From assembly GCA_038729425.1 (NCBI GenBank), contig JAVYSB010000002.1:133966-170952 (forward strand): 36,987 bases of DNA. Reading direction: 5' to 3'. Shown one piece after another: positions 22,604-30,442 of the stretch (position 1 is the first letter of the stretch; every line of letters starts with the position of its first letter). Origin of the DNA: Thermoplasmataceae archaeon (lineage in GTDB: Archaea; Thermoplasmatota; Thermoplasmata; Thermoplasmatales; Thermoplasmataceae). The notes beneath the pieces are model-generated. The model was given only the letters and a program-made list of their open reading frames with translations, was not told the DNA's origin and did not search any database. The position numbers and the translations under genes are program-made.

Positions 22604-23713
22604 TTACATATTTAGTCTCTGCTCCATTGGAACATATATGCATCCCGGATCGCTTCCAAACAGGTCTCCGGTTGTACTATAAGCTCTAGCCCTTGATCCG
22701 CCGCAAACTTTATTATATTCGCAGTAGCCACACTTCCCATTGAACGAGCCTGGCCTTTCTAGTCTGTCCAGTATTTCATTGTCTGTGCAGATAGACGTGA
22801 TCGATGATTTCCTTATATTTCCCAGAGATCGTTCCACAAAACCATTGATTAAAACATCCCCGTTTTGACCTATGAATATTGTTTTCATTCTTCGACCAGG
22901 AGGTAATGCGGGGTTCTCTCCATATTTATAGGAGAAGTCCGCTTCTGTGCTGGAAATAAGTTTCTGGTAAACCTCATTCTTTAAACTTCCCTCATAGATT
23001 TGCCCCTGAAGTTCAATCCTTTTTACGATGGGGGACTCCACGGTCCTTATTGACATTCTCTCTTTTTTAATTGAGGCAATCCATCCATTTACAGCTTCCA
23101 TCTCATAGGGGGTAAGGTCGTCCAGTACCTCTCCTCGACCTATTCTTATTAGGAAAAAAAGTTCCCAGACCTTTATCCCAAGTCTTGAGATGAGGCTGAG
23201 CATTTTGGGAAGGTCAAACAAATTGTCTCTGTATACCGTAGTATTAATCTGTACTGGAATTCCGTAACTGCTGAAGATCTGAATTGCATCCAGTGTCCTC
23301 GCAAAAGTTTCATATTTTCCACGAAACGAATCCTGTTTCTCCGGTGATGACCAATCAAGACTGAGCGATATTGAATGGATTCCATACCTACGAGCTAGCT
23401 TAGCTGATGCCTCATTTAGTTTCTCAGAAACTGCTGGACTCAGTGCCACTTTGATTCCTAGGTCCTTCGCCTTCCGTAGTATGGATTCAAGATCCTTCCT
23501 GAGCATAACGTCTCCTCCTGTCAGGATGAGCACAGGGTATGGTTTTCCGAACTCCGTTAAAGACTCAATCATACTAATGCTTTCTTCAGGCGAAAGTTGG
23601 TCTGGAAGTGGCTCTAACAAGGCTTGAGCTCTGCAGTGCTTGCACGCTAGCGGACAGGCCTTTGTTGTCTCCCAAAAAATCAGTTGAGGTTTGTAAATTG
23701 AATGTTCTATCAC
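22604..23713 (-). CDS. Radical SAM/SPASM protein, TIGR04053/AhbD-NirJ-like
   Basis: 369 residues with a GTG start. Radical SAM cluster motif C20-x3-C24-x2-C27 (ACPLACKHC), GGDVMLR (GGE-like SAM-binding motif), and a C-terminal SPASM domain with CGYCEYNKVCGGSRARAYSTTGD then DPGC. The SRARAY..TGD ending is characteristic of the family near AhbD/NirJ (heme and heme d1 maturation) and the unassigned TIGR04053 subgroup; this copy is most like the latter. Substrate could be a tetrapyrrole or a peptide. A TATA-like TTTTATCTT is about 24 bases before the GTG, supporting the leaderless start. Confidence 0.87.
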   Translation of the reverse strand: MIEHSIYKPQLIFWETTKACPLACKHCRAQALLEPLPDQLSPEESISMIESLTEFGKPYPVLILTGGDVMLRKDLESILRKAKDLGIKVALSPAVSEKLNEASAKLARRYGIHSISLSLDWSSPEKQDSFRGKYETFARTLDAIQIFSSYGIPVQINTTVYRDNLFDLPKMLSLISRLGIKVWELFFLIRIGRGEVLDDLTPYEMEAVNGWIASIKKERMSIRTVESPIVKRIELQGQIYEGSLKNEVYQKLISSTEADFSYKYGENPALPPGRRMKTIFIGQNGDVLINGFVERSLGNIRKSSITSICTDNEILDRLERPGSFNGKCGYCEYNKVCGGSRARAYSTTGDLFGSDPGCIYVPMEQRLNM

Positions 23714-23804
23714 TTCAAATGCATGATAAATTAAGATAAAAGATACAACCCTGAATAATTAGGTCAAAAAATTAAAAAGAAAATATAAGGTCTGAAATAA
23801 AAGA

Positions 23805-24077
23805 TTACTTCTTGTATTTGATCTTGCTGGATGCCCTGAAGACGAATTTCTTCTTTGAGGGCACATCGATTATCTTCTTAGTCTGTGGGTTTCTGGCCTT
23901 CCTTGCCATTTGGGTTCTTCTCTCGAAGATTCCAAATCCAGCAAGGTTGATCTTCGATCCCCTGTCGGACTCTGTTATCACTGTGTCCAGAAACGTCTTT
24001 ATGACATTTCTTGCCACTTTCTGGGTCGAGTTAGTCTTCTTCGCTACAGACTTAGAGATTTCGCTTATTCCTACCAC
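23805..24077 (-). CDS. HTa-like bacterial-type HU chromatin protein
   Basis: 90 residues, standard HU length, with a GTG start. HU/IHF landmarks: GISEISKSVAKKTNSTQKVARNVIKTFLDTV (helical body), KINLAGFGIFERRTQMARKARNPQTKKIIDVPSKKKFVFRAS (beta arm with the R-NP-T arm motif), basic C-terminus. HU proteins are bacterial; in archaea this type is essentially known from Thermoplasmata, where HTa wraps DNA in a histone-like way and replaces eukaryote-like histones. A strong Shine-Dalgarno GGAGGGAT (24081-24088) sits 3 bases before the GTG, unlike most genes in this window, which fits very high expression. Confidence 0.93.
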   Translation of the reverse strand: MVGISEISKSVAKKTNSTQKVARNVIKTFLDTVITESDRGSKINLAGFGIFERRTQMARKARNPQTKKIIDVPSKKKFVFRASSKIKYKK

Positions 24078-24080
24078 TTA

Positions 24081-24088
24081 ATCCCTCC
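24081..24088 (-). promoter_or_regulatory. Strong ribosome binding site of HTa-like gene
   Basis: GGAGGGAT ending 3 bases before the GTG (core GGAGG with 6-base spacing). A TATA-like TTTATATAAAATCC lies further upstream at about 24134-24147, implying a leader of roughly 35-40 bases. Confidence 0.65.
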
Positions 24089-24297
24089 AGTATGATAATA
24101 TAATTAGAAGTATTAAAATATTTGCATCGGATTTTATATAAACGCTATGTTTCAAGCATTTTTGAGATATATCAATATTATAATAAAAATCATCACATAA
24201 TAACATAGTTCAGAGATGCCGTAAAATAGCTGGTGTAACAACTCATCATCTAATATTTAATCTTTGCGTGATTCCTATATGCATGCAAACATTGCTC

Positions 24298-24331
24298 TTA
24301 GTTTTATGAGACAAAAGTCAGTAAAAACTAA
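24298..24331. repeat. Inverted repeat upstream of spermidine synthase
   Basis: TTAGTTTT (24298-24305) and AAAACTAA (24324-24331) are perfect 8-bp arms. Inside lies a smaller GAC-AAAA-GTC hairpin. It sits just before the TATA box of speE, so it may be an operator. The rest of the 290-base gap 24078-24367 is AT-rich with promoters and no gene I can support. Confidence 0.45.
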
Positions 24332-24339
24332 AAGTAGCA

Positions 24340-24346
24340 TTAAATA
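24340..24346 (+). promoter_or_regulatory. TATA box of speE
   Basis: TTAAATA, centre 25 bases upstream of the ATG at 24368. Confidence 0.65.
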
Positions 24347-24367
24347 TTCTGAAATAATGGAGAATAT

Positions 24368-25192
24368 ATGAAGCTCATAGAAAACTGGTTTTCTGAGAGG
24401 TATTCTGATAATCTGCAGCTTTCTTTCCGTGTCATGGACCAACTCCTCTCCGTGAAAACGGATTTCCAGAGGATTGATCTTTTTGAAACTTATGATTTCG
24501 GAAAATTACTGTCGATAGATGGCACCGTGCAGATTACGGAGAAGGATGAATTTGTCTATCATGAAATGATTACAAGTGTGCCATACTACATTATAAATGA
24601 AAGACCAAAAAATGCCCTGATTGTAGGAGGAGGCGATGGTGGAGCTGCCGGCGAATTGCTGAAACTTGGGCTGGAACGGATAACTAATGTAGAAATAGAT
24701 TCTCAGGTTGTGGAGGTGTCAAAGAAATTTTTCCCGAAATTAGCATCTTCTTTCTTGGATAAGAGGGTAAATCTAATTATAGGGGATGGAGCAGATTATC
24801 TGAAAAACACGAGGGAAAAATTTGACATCATTATCGTCGATTCAACGGATCCAGTTGGACCGGCTGAGGTCCTCTTTCATGAAGATTTCTACAGGACAGT
24901 CAAAGATGCTCTAACACCTCACGGAGTGATGGTAACACAATCCGGGTCACCGTTTTATCAGCCTGAAGGTCTCAAGCTTGCATGGAATGGACTCAAAAAG
25001 GTTTTCAAGCATGTCTCTGTCTATACTGCCTTTATACCGACCTACCCGAGCGGTTTCTGGTCATTCACACTTGGAAGTGATACTGCCATGTCCGGCAGAA
25101 CTGATAAAGTTAAGTCAGGAAGATATTTCAACTCGGAAATTCTAAAGGGATCTTTCAGTCTTCCACAATTCGTAAAAGACCTCTTATCTTAA
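24368..25192 (+). CDS. speE: Polyamine aminopropyltransferase (spermidine synthase family)
   Basis: 274 residues, usual length. Landmarks: the N-terminal beta domain with [29 protein letters not shown] (substrate-binding region including the E...YHEM motif), [17 protein letters not shown] (dcSAM-binding GGGDG), [15 protein letters not shown] (catalytic Asp and gate), and YPSGFWSF near the C-terminus. Transfers an aminopropyl group from decarboxylated SAM to putrescine, agmatine or a longer polyamine; which acceptor is used cannot be read here. Monocistronic, leaderless promoter. Confidence 0.94.
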   Translation: MKLIENWFSERYSDNLQLSFRVMDQLLSVKTDFQRIDLFETYDFGKLLSIDGTVQITEKDEFVYHEMITSVPYYIINERPKNALIVGGGDGGAAGELLKLGLERITNVEIDSQVVEVSKKFFPKLASSFLDKRVNLIIGDGADYLKNTREKFDIIIVDSTDPVGPAEVLFHEDFYRTVKDALTPHGVMVTQSGSPFYQPEGLKLAWNGLKKVFKHVSVYTAFIPTYPSGFWSFTLGSDTAMSGRTDKVKSGRYFNSEILKGSFSLPQFVKDLLS

Positions 25193-25231
25193 TTCAATGA
25201 ATGCCCAGCTTTGCCTCAAAAGAAGAGATGT

Positions 25232-25606
25232 TCATTTCACTTTGAACTTCTCCATGGCTTCTGACAGTAGCCTCTGGTACCTGGGACCAAGCCTCTTCGA
25301 TATTGTTCTAAGCTCCTTCAGAGACTTCACAAAGTTGAATTTGCTGCCCTTTGAAACAAGTTCATCGAACTTTCTCATATCAAGGATGACCCTGTAAAAG
25401 AGATAAAAGAAAATAATTGTAAAAATAATGCCAGCCGCAAAAATCCAGTAGACCCAGTTTCCAAAAGGTGAGAATGTCATGAAATATGCGGAAAAGCTAT
25501 TGTTATGGAACAATACGTCATTCATGGAAATTATTAAAATCAGGACAGATACTGCAAGGAGTATAAGATAAATAAAGAACTGGTAATCCTTCCACTTTGT
25601 GATCAT
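25232..25606 (-). CDS. Two-TM protein, Thermoplasmata-type (possibly DUF3198)
   Basis: 124 residues from the ATG at 25606 (TTG at 25615 is the alternative; a TTAAATA-type element lies roughly 20-30 bases upstream of both). Two hydrophobic segments, about residues 10-27 and 47-68 (YLILLAVSVLILIISM and FAAGIIFTIIFFYLFYRVIL), followed by a basic helical C-terminal part (DMRKFDELVSKGSKFNFVKSLKELRTISKRLG). I recall a Thermoplasma-specific family DUF3198 with this layout, but the match is from memory. Function unknown. The gene ends 39 bases from the convergent speE gene. Confidence 0.7.
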   Translation of the reverse strand: MITKWKDYQFFIYLILLAVSVLILIISMNDVLFHNNSFSAYFMTFSPFGNWVYWIFAAGIIFTIIFFYLFYRVILDMRKFDELVSKGSKFNFVKSLKELRTISKRLGPRYQRLLSEAMEKFKVK

Positions 25607-25679
25607 ACTCAGCAAGAGTATAATCTGGAATTATTTAAGTTGTTATGGTGTAAAATCAAAAAGCGCTTTGTAGAATGCG

Positions 25680-26231
25680 TTATAGCCGCATCGTGTCATT
25701 TATAAACCGGATGAGATCCTCTGTAGCTATTCTCCTGTGAGAGATCTTGTTCTTTTCAGTTTCTCCCATTTCTGACAAAGTGATGTTATATTTATCCGGT
25801 ATGAAAATGGGATCGTATCCGAACCCACCGGATCCAGATTCCGCATTGGCAATTGTACCGTTAAGGTGACCGTCGAATTTGTATATATTTCCCCCATAAC
25901 TCAGGGAAATTACTGTTTCAAAATAGGCGCGCCTGTCACTTCCAACCAATTTCAGAATTCCTTTGTTCCCTATTTTTTTGTTTACGTACGATGAATATGG
26001 GCCAGGAAACCCAGCCAGAGTCAAAATATAGAGACCCGTGTCTTCCAGGAAGAATGGATCTTCAATCATGCCCTGAAGTTTTCTGCAGCTGTCCTCCGAA
26101 ATACGGGCAGTGGATTCGTCCTGAATCTCTTCGTAACTCATCTTTACCCATTCAACCTCCAAGCCGAATTCAAGGAAGATGGATTTTATCTCTTTGTACT
26201 TATGTTCATTGCTTGTTACCAGTTTTATCAT
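25680..26231 (-). CDS. rdgB: XTP/dITP diphosphatase (RdgB/Ham1)
   Basis: 183 residues, typical length. Landmarks: N-terminal LVTSNEHKYKEIKSIF (T-x-N-x-x-K), SCRKLQG, FLEDTGLYI (acidic site), GFPGPYSSYV, SGSGGFGYDPIFIP (SGxxGFGYDPxF), and SHRR near the C-terminus. Hydrolyses non-canonical purine triphosphates (ITP, XTP and their deoxy forms) to monophosphates, cleaning the nucleotide pool. It overlaps the Kae1-Bud32 gene by 4 bases; the pairing of kae1-bud32 with a Ham1-type gene is seen in other archaea. Confidence 0.94.
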   Translation of the reverse strand: MIKLVTSNEHKYKEIKSIFLEFGLEVEWVKMSYEEIQDESTARISEDSCRKLQGMIEDPFFLEDTGLYILTLAGFPGPYSSYVNKKIGNKGILKLVGSDRRAYFETVISLSYGGNIYKFDGHLNGTIANAESGSGGFGYDPIFIPDKYNITLSEMGETEKNKISHRRIATEDLIRFINDTMRL

Positions 26232-27826
26232 ACATATCTTCTCCGGCTTTCCATTGAGATCAGGGTATCGAAGATGGATTTTGGATCCTTCAGAACAGAA
26301 CTGTAGCCTTGCAGGAGTAAGTCAGTAAGCACAGGAGTCTCGCTGTTCATACTTTTAAATGATTCAGAAATCAGGTATAGGTCCGCAGCTATTTCCTCTA
26401 AATTTCCCCCAATTTTGCCCATGCTGGGATCGATTAAATATATCGCTTCTCCCCTTATCATTATATTGTTCGTGGTAAGATCTCCGTGAGTAATTCCATT
26501 GGTATGCATAGTTGCCAGTACTCTTCCCACTTTTGAGACAACCCTCTCTATGTCTCTCCCCTTCTCTAAGTAAACAGAAAGTGTTTCACCTGCTACATCT
26601 TCCATCGTAATGGTGTTGTTGAAAGGGTCGTAATCGTAGATCACGGGGGAATTTAACCCAAGTTCGCCCAGCCGTTTGAGTATGACGAATTCTGTTCTCT
26701 GGCGTGCCATGCGGATTCTGCTATCCAGTTGCGGGTTTCTGTAACCCTTTTTCATCCTCTGTTTTAGGATCGCACTCCTGCCGAAGTAACTAATTTTTTT
26801 AGTCACTGATTCCGCACCAATTCCTTCCTGGGGAGAGAATCTACCGGATCTTATCCAAGGAGCATCTATGGAATCAATTCTCTCTCGCTGGTTTACCTGC
26901 GTGCATTCGATCCTCTCTCCACCCTTGGATTTGAACAGTAGCATCCCTGCCTGTGCTATCATAGCACCGTTGTCCATACAGTACTGTTTGTCTGTTAACC
27001 TTGCCTCATAGCCGGACTCACTTGCCATCGCAGTTATCATTTCTCTCAGACGATCGTTTTTAGCGACACCGCCTGCGACCATTATTTCTCTCTTTCCTGT
27101 CAGGTAAAGGGCTCTCTCGAGAATTTCAACGAGGATTGAAAAGGCCGTTTCCTGCACACTGTAAAATATGTCGTCCATGATCTTCCCAGCTCTTTTGTAC
27201 GCCAGGGCAGCAGTGTATATTCCAGAAAATGAGCAGTTCATTCCTTTCACTGAGTAAGGCAGATCCAAAAGATTGGTCCCTTTACGTGCAATTTTCTCAA
27301 TAATTGGCCCGCCCGGAAACGGAATGTCAAATTCTCTGGCGAGTTTGTCCAACATGTTTCCCACACCAATGTCAATGGTCTCGCCCAGAACCCTGTATCT
27401 CCCATTTACATGTGCGACAACCTGTGTATTCCCGCCTGAAGCATAGAGCATCACCGGGTCCACTGCACCTGAAAGCTTTCTGCCAATCTCTATGTGCCCT
27501 AAGGGGTGGTTTACCCGCACAATTGGCTTATTGTACTTGATTGCAAGTGTCCTGGCTGCAGTGGCCGCAACCCTCAGGCAAGGTCCAAGTCCAGGCCCTG
27601 ACGAAAAGGAAAAAAGGTCGATATCTCTTATATCAATTCTCGCATCAAGGATTGATTTTTTGATAACTCTAGAAACTTCTGACGCATGATGTATTGCTGC
27701 CTCTCTGGGGTGTATTCCGCCCTTTGGCGGTATGTATACTGAGTTCACGTTGGAAAGCACTGAGTTCTCATCCACAATACCAGAGCTAATGGTATGGGCT
27801 GTACCCTCAATCCCGAGAACGCGCAT
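26228..27826 (-). CDS. Kae1-Bud32 fusion, KEOPS complex subunits for tRNA t6A synthesis
   Basis: 532 residues from the ATG at 27826 (start of the canonical MRVLGIEGTAHT). The frame stays open to an ATG at 27898, which would add 24 residues without family resemblance; that alternative remains possible because an element shared with the rps6e promoter lies 22 bases upstream of it. Kae1 part (about residues 1-320): HPLGHIEIG metal site, YASGGNTQV, VAGGVAKNDRL. Bud32 part (last 190): RNPQLDSRIRMARQRTEFVIL, HGDLTTNNIMI (catalytic Asp), then LIDPSMGKIG in place of the usual DFG. Together with Pcc1 and Cgi121 the product forms KEOPS and makes t6A37 in tRNAs. The fused form is known from several archaea including Thermoplasma. 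Operon with rdgB. Confidence 0.93.
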   Translation of the reverse strand: MRVLGIEGTAHTISSGIVDENSVLSNVNSVYIPPKGGIHPREAAIHHASEVSRVIKKSILDARIDIRDIDLFSFSSGPGLGPCLRVAATAARTLAIKYNKPIVRVNHPLGHIEIGRKLSGAVDPVMLYASGGNTQVVAHVNGRYRVLGETIDIGVGNMLDKLAREFDIPFPGGPIIEKIARKGTNLLDLPYSVKGMNCSFSGIYTAALAYKRAGKIMDDIFYSVQETAFSILVEILERALYLTGKREIMVAGGVAKNDRLREMITAMASESGYEARLTDKQYCMDNGAMIAQAGMLLFKSKGGERIECTQVNQRERIDSIDAPWIRSGRFSPQEGIGAESVTKKISYFGRSAILKQRMKKGYRNPQLDSRIRMARQRTEFVILKRLGELGLNSPVIYDYDPFNNTITMEDVAGETLSVYLEKGRDIERVVSKVGRVLATMHTNGITHGDLTTNNIMIRGEAIYLIDPSMGKIGGNLEEIAADLYLISESFKSMNSETPVLTDLLLQGYSSVLKDPKSIFDTLISMESRRRYV

Positions 27827-27909
27827 CCTGACTGAATTCTCTCTGGCTAAAAAAGGATTGGTGGCTTCGTTTAAGGGCATGGTCCCTGTTTGTAACATTC
27901 TTAGGTCAT

Positions 27910-27920
27910 TACTTTATCTG
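27910..27920 (-). repeat. CAGATAAAGTA element, kae1-bud32 side
   Basis: On the minus strand CAGATAAAGTA, 22 bases before the ATG at 27898. An identical copy in the opposite orientation lies at 28003-28013 in front of rps6e. The two form an 11-bp perfect inverted repeat with 82 bases between. Confidence 0.5.
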
Positions 27921-28002
27921 GAGCACGCTTTTCCCATCTATACTTTTATTAGGAAGCTACTAATTAAGAATAGCAATTTCAAAGCAAATTTGCCGCGTAA
28001 TA

Positions 28003-28013
28003 CAGATAAAGTA
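28003..28013 (+). repeat. CAGATAAAGTA element, rps6e side
   Basis: Plus-strand copy of the 11-bp element, 24 bases before the ATG of rps6e at 28027. May be a shared core-promoter variant or a binding site of a common regulator. Confidence 0.5.
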
Positions 28014-28026
28014 GAAGGTTGTACAG

Positions 28027-28413
28027 ATGGAAAACTCGACTGCAATAATAGCTGATCCGAAGGACGGTAAAACTTACAAAGTAGAAGTTACACAGGACTC
28101 TCTGAACGCACTAGTTGGTAGAAAGATAGGTGATGAACTGGACGGGATATTCTTCAACCTGCCGGGATACAAGATGAAATTGACAGGCGGAAGCTCGAAT
28201 GACGGCTTTCCCATGAAGCGTGATCTTCAGATAGGTGGAAAGAAAAGGATTCTTGTTACCTATAAGGAAGGTCGCAGGGGCAAAAATGGAAAGAGAAAGA
28301 GGGTCACCTTCAGAGGGTCAATCATCGGGCCAGACATAGCCCAGCTGAATCTGAAAGTTACTCAATATGGGCCGGATCCGCTCGGTGGAAAGGAAGAAAA
28401 GAAGGAACAATAG
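28027..28413 (+). CDS. rps6e: 30S ribosomal protein S6e
   Basis: 128 residues, typical for archaeal S6e. Clear landmarks: GRKIGDELDGIFF, the conserved LTGGSSNDGFPMKRDLQIGGKKRILVTYKEGRRGKNGKRKR, and IAQLNLKVTQYG. Part of the small ribosomal subunit. The gene is followed immediately by aIF2 gamma, an arrangement conserved in many euryarchaea and indicating joint expression of translation genes. The promoter region (27899-28026) holds the CAGATAAAGTA element and AT-rich tracts. Confidence 0.96.
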   Translation: MENSTAIIADPKDGKTYKVEVTQDSLNALVGRKIGDELDGIFFNLPGYKMKLTGGSSNDGFPMKRDLQIGGKKRILVTYKEGRRGKNGKRKRVTFRGSIIGPDIAQLNLKVTQYGPDPLGGKEEKKEQ

Positions 28414-28415
28414 TG

Positions 28416-29639
28416 ATGCTCCCTCAACCTTCTGTAAATATTGGTATGGTTGGCCATGTTGACCACGGCAAAAGCACTCTGACACTGGCGCTTACAGGAA
28501 CAAGGACTGATGTGCACTCTGAGGAAATAAAGAGGGGAATCTCAATAAAACTCGGGTATGCAGATGTGCCTATTTACAGATGTACAGACGATAAGGGCAA
28601 TGAAATTTACTCTGGTAAAAGAACCAATGAAAATTGTGAATTGAGCAGGGTAATTTCTATAGTGGATGCACCTGGTCACGAGACTCTTATGGCCACAATG
28701 CTCTCAGGCTCATCCATAATGAATGGAGCACTTCTTGTTATTGCCGCGAATGAAAAATGCCCTCAGCCGCAGACAAGGGAGCACCTCACTGCCCTTGACA
28801 TAATGGGAATAAGAAACATAGTAGTGGTGCAAAATAAGATAGATCTCGTCACAAGGGAAAGGGCCCTGGAGAGTTATAGGGAAATAAAGAACTTCCTGAA
28901 GGGAAGCATTGCGCAGGATTCGCCAATAATACCAGTTAGTGCTTATCACAACACAAACATAGATGTTCTCATGAAAACCATAAATGACGTCATTCCTACG
29001 CCGGTTTACGATCCGGATGCCAACCCAATGATGTATGTCGCCAGATCATTTGATGTCAACAAGCCCGGTGCTAACCCACTCAGTGTTAAGGGGGGTGTCC
29101 TGGGGGGATCACTGATAAGAGGTTCGCTGTCTGTGGGCGATGAGATAGAGATAACCCCCGGAATACAGGTAACCAAGGGCAACAAGACAACATGGGAAAA
29201 TGTTGTAACTGAGATCGTCAGCCTGATGGCTGGAAAGAGTACATATGAGCGTATAATTCCTGGCGGCCTTGCAGCAGTTGGCACCAAACTTGATCCATTC
29301 CTCACTAAGGGGGATTCTTTTACAGGAAAGATTATCGGGAAAGTTGGAAAGGTACCCAGTGTTGTTTTCAATATGACTATCGAAGTGAATCTTCTCAAGA
29401 GGGTTGTAGGATTTGAAGAAGAGCAGAAGGTCGAACCTTTGAAATCAAAGGAGAACCTCATGCTTACCGTGGGAACAGCTAACACGGTTGGGATGGCGAA
29501 TGCCGTAAGGGATCAGAACGTTGAGCTTACTTTAAAGTACCCTGTTGCAACAGATATAGGGGAAAGAGTGGCTATCGGAAGGAGAATTTCCAACCGGTGG
29601 AGGCTTATTGGTTATGGGAAAATTACCAATATCGTTTAA
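28416..29639 (+). CDS. eif2g: Translation initiation factor aIF2 gamma subunit
   Basis: 407 residues from the ATG at 28416 (GTG at 28413 overlaps the S6e stop). GTPase motifs: G1 GHVDHGKSTL, G3 DAPGHE, G4 NKID, and IPVSAYH in the G5 position; domains 2 and 3 follow. aIF2 brings Met-tRNAi to the small subunit as a heterotrimer with alpha and beta, which are not in this window. The zinc-knuckle region between G2 and G3 (YRCTDDKGNEIY...NENCELS) keeps only two cysteines, whereas many homologues have four, so zinc binding is probably lost. Its last 4 bases overlap the end of the convergent glycosylase gene. Confidence 0.95.
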   Translation: MLPQPSVNIGMVGHVDHGKSTLTLALTGTRTDVHSEEIKRGISIKLGYADVPIYRCTDDKGNEIYSGKRTNENCELSRVISIVDAPGHETLMATMLSGSSIMNGALLVIAANEKCPQPQTREHLTALDIMGIRNIVVVQNKIDLVTRERALESYREIKNFLKGSIAQDSPIIPVSAYHNTNIDVLMKTINDVIPTPVYDPDANPMMYVARSFDVNKPGANPLSVKGGVLGGSLIRGSLSVGDEIEITPGIQVTKGNKTTWENVVTEIVSLMAGKSTYERIIPGGLAAVGTKLDPFLTKGDSFTGKIIGKVGKVPSVVFNMTIEVNLLKRVVGFEEEQKVEPLKSKENLMLTVGTANTVGMANAVRDQNVELTLKYPVATDIGERVAIGRRISNRWRLIGYGKITNIV

Positions 29640-30361
29640 AGATCGTGATCTCTAGCGTACAGGCACATATTTTTCAGTGGGCAGCCAGAACATAGTGGAC
29701 TCGATCTGCAGTAATCCTTCCCCAGCTGGACAAGCATGGCGTGATAATTTTTTAATTTTCCAACATCTGTGCCGAGATCATAGATTGTTTCAGATACAAA
29801 TCTTGAGCTTTCCACAAATTCCAGTGATCCTCTGACTCGGGTCATAATTCTCTTGGTGTAACTGTCAACGATGAACACAGGAATATCTAAGGCATACAGC
29901 AGGATATCGTCTCTGGTCTCATTGCCAATTCCACTTACGCCGTTGAGGAAATTCATAATTTCCGAAAGTGATGCAGCCTTCATCATCTCAATACTCCCGT
30001 AGCGTTTCAGGATCTCTGTTGCCAGAACCCTGAGGGTCCGTGCTTTCCGATTGAAGAAACCGGATGGTTTTATCGCGTTTATGATCTCCAGTTCTCCCGA
30101 CTCAGAAATCCCCTTTAGGCTCAGGATTCCATTTTTAGCAAGTAAATTCAAAGCCTTCTCCACGTTTTTCCATGACGTATTCTGGGTCAATACGGCACCA
30201 ATTACAACTTCGTCTGTTGAATTGGCCGGCCACCATTTCATGTCACCATAACGGTTTAGCAGATTTGCGTAAATTTCCCCTGTATTCAATTCAATTAATG
30301 GATTGCTTTCCCGATAAAATTGTTGCCATATAATGTCCGTGACCGCTTGAGGTTGCGACAC
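29636..30361 (-). CDS. HhH-GPD DNA glycosylase with 4Fe-4S cluster (COG2231-like)
   Basis: 241 residues, GTG start. Family landmarks: VVIGAVLTQNTSWKNVEKAL, the helix-hairpin-helix LNGVSGIGNETRDDILLYAL, the catalytic Asp in FIVDSYTKR, and a C-terminal iron-sulfur cluster C-x6-C-x2-C-x5-C (CRSSPLCSGCPLKNMC). In the hairpin the lysine used by bifunctional endonuclease III is absent (NETRDD), so a monofunctional glycosylase acting like MagIII-type enzymes is more likely than a nicking endonuclease III. That is family-based inference. An AT-rich promoter lies about 20-25 bases upstream, in the divergent region with fixC. Confidence 0.88.
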   Translation of the reverse strand: MSQPQAVTDIIWQQFYRESNPLIELNTGEIYANLLNRYGDMKWWPANSTDEVVIGAVLTQNTSWKNVEKALNLLAKNGILSLKGISESGELEIINAIKPSGFFNRKARTLRVLATEILKRYGSIEMMKAASLSEIMNFLNGVSGIGNETRDDILLYALDIPVFIVDSYTKRIMTRVRGSLEFVESSRFVSETIYDLGTDVGKLKNYHAMLVQLGKDYCRSSPLCSGCPLKNMCLYARDHDL

Positions 30362-30412
30362 CTTTTTGTGTTATGGAGCTTTAATAATAGCCGTTATAAA
30401 TCAAACAAAACA

Positions 30413-30419
30413 TTATAAT
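30413..30419 (+). promoter_or_regulatory. TATA box of the fixCXAB operon
   Basis: TTATAAT, centre about 27 bases before the ATG at 30443; it supports the ATG over the in-frame TTG at 30419. Confidence 0.6.
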
Positions 30420-30442
30420 TGATTCAGAAATTCAGTATAGAA

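Noticed and set aside
24210-24249. Possible C/D box small RNA on the minus strand (box C ATGATGA at 24243-24249, box D CTGA at 24210-24213).
   Set aside because: Only 29 bases lie between the boxes, no internal C'/D' pair is visible, and the flanks do not form a terminal stem.
27886-27898. CTGTTTGTAACAT, a near match to the CTGTT-N3-AACAG palindrome.
   Set aside because: The last base breaks the symmetry and it lies next to unrelated genes; treated as chance.
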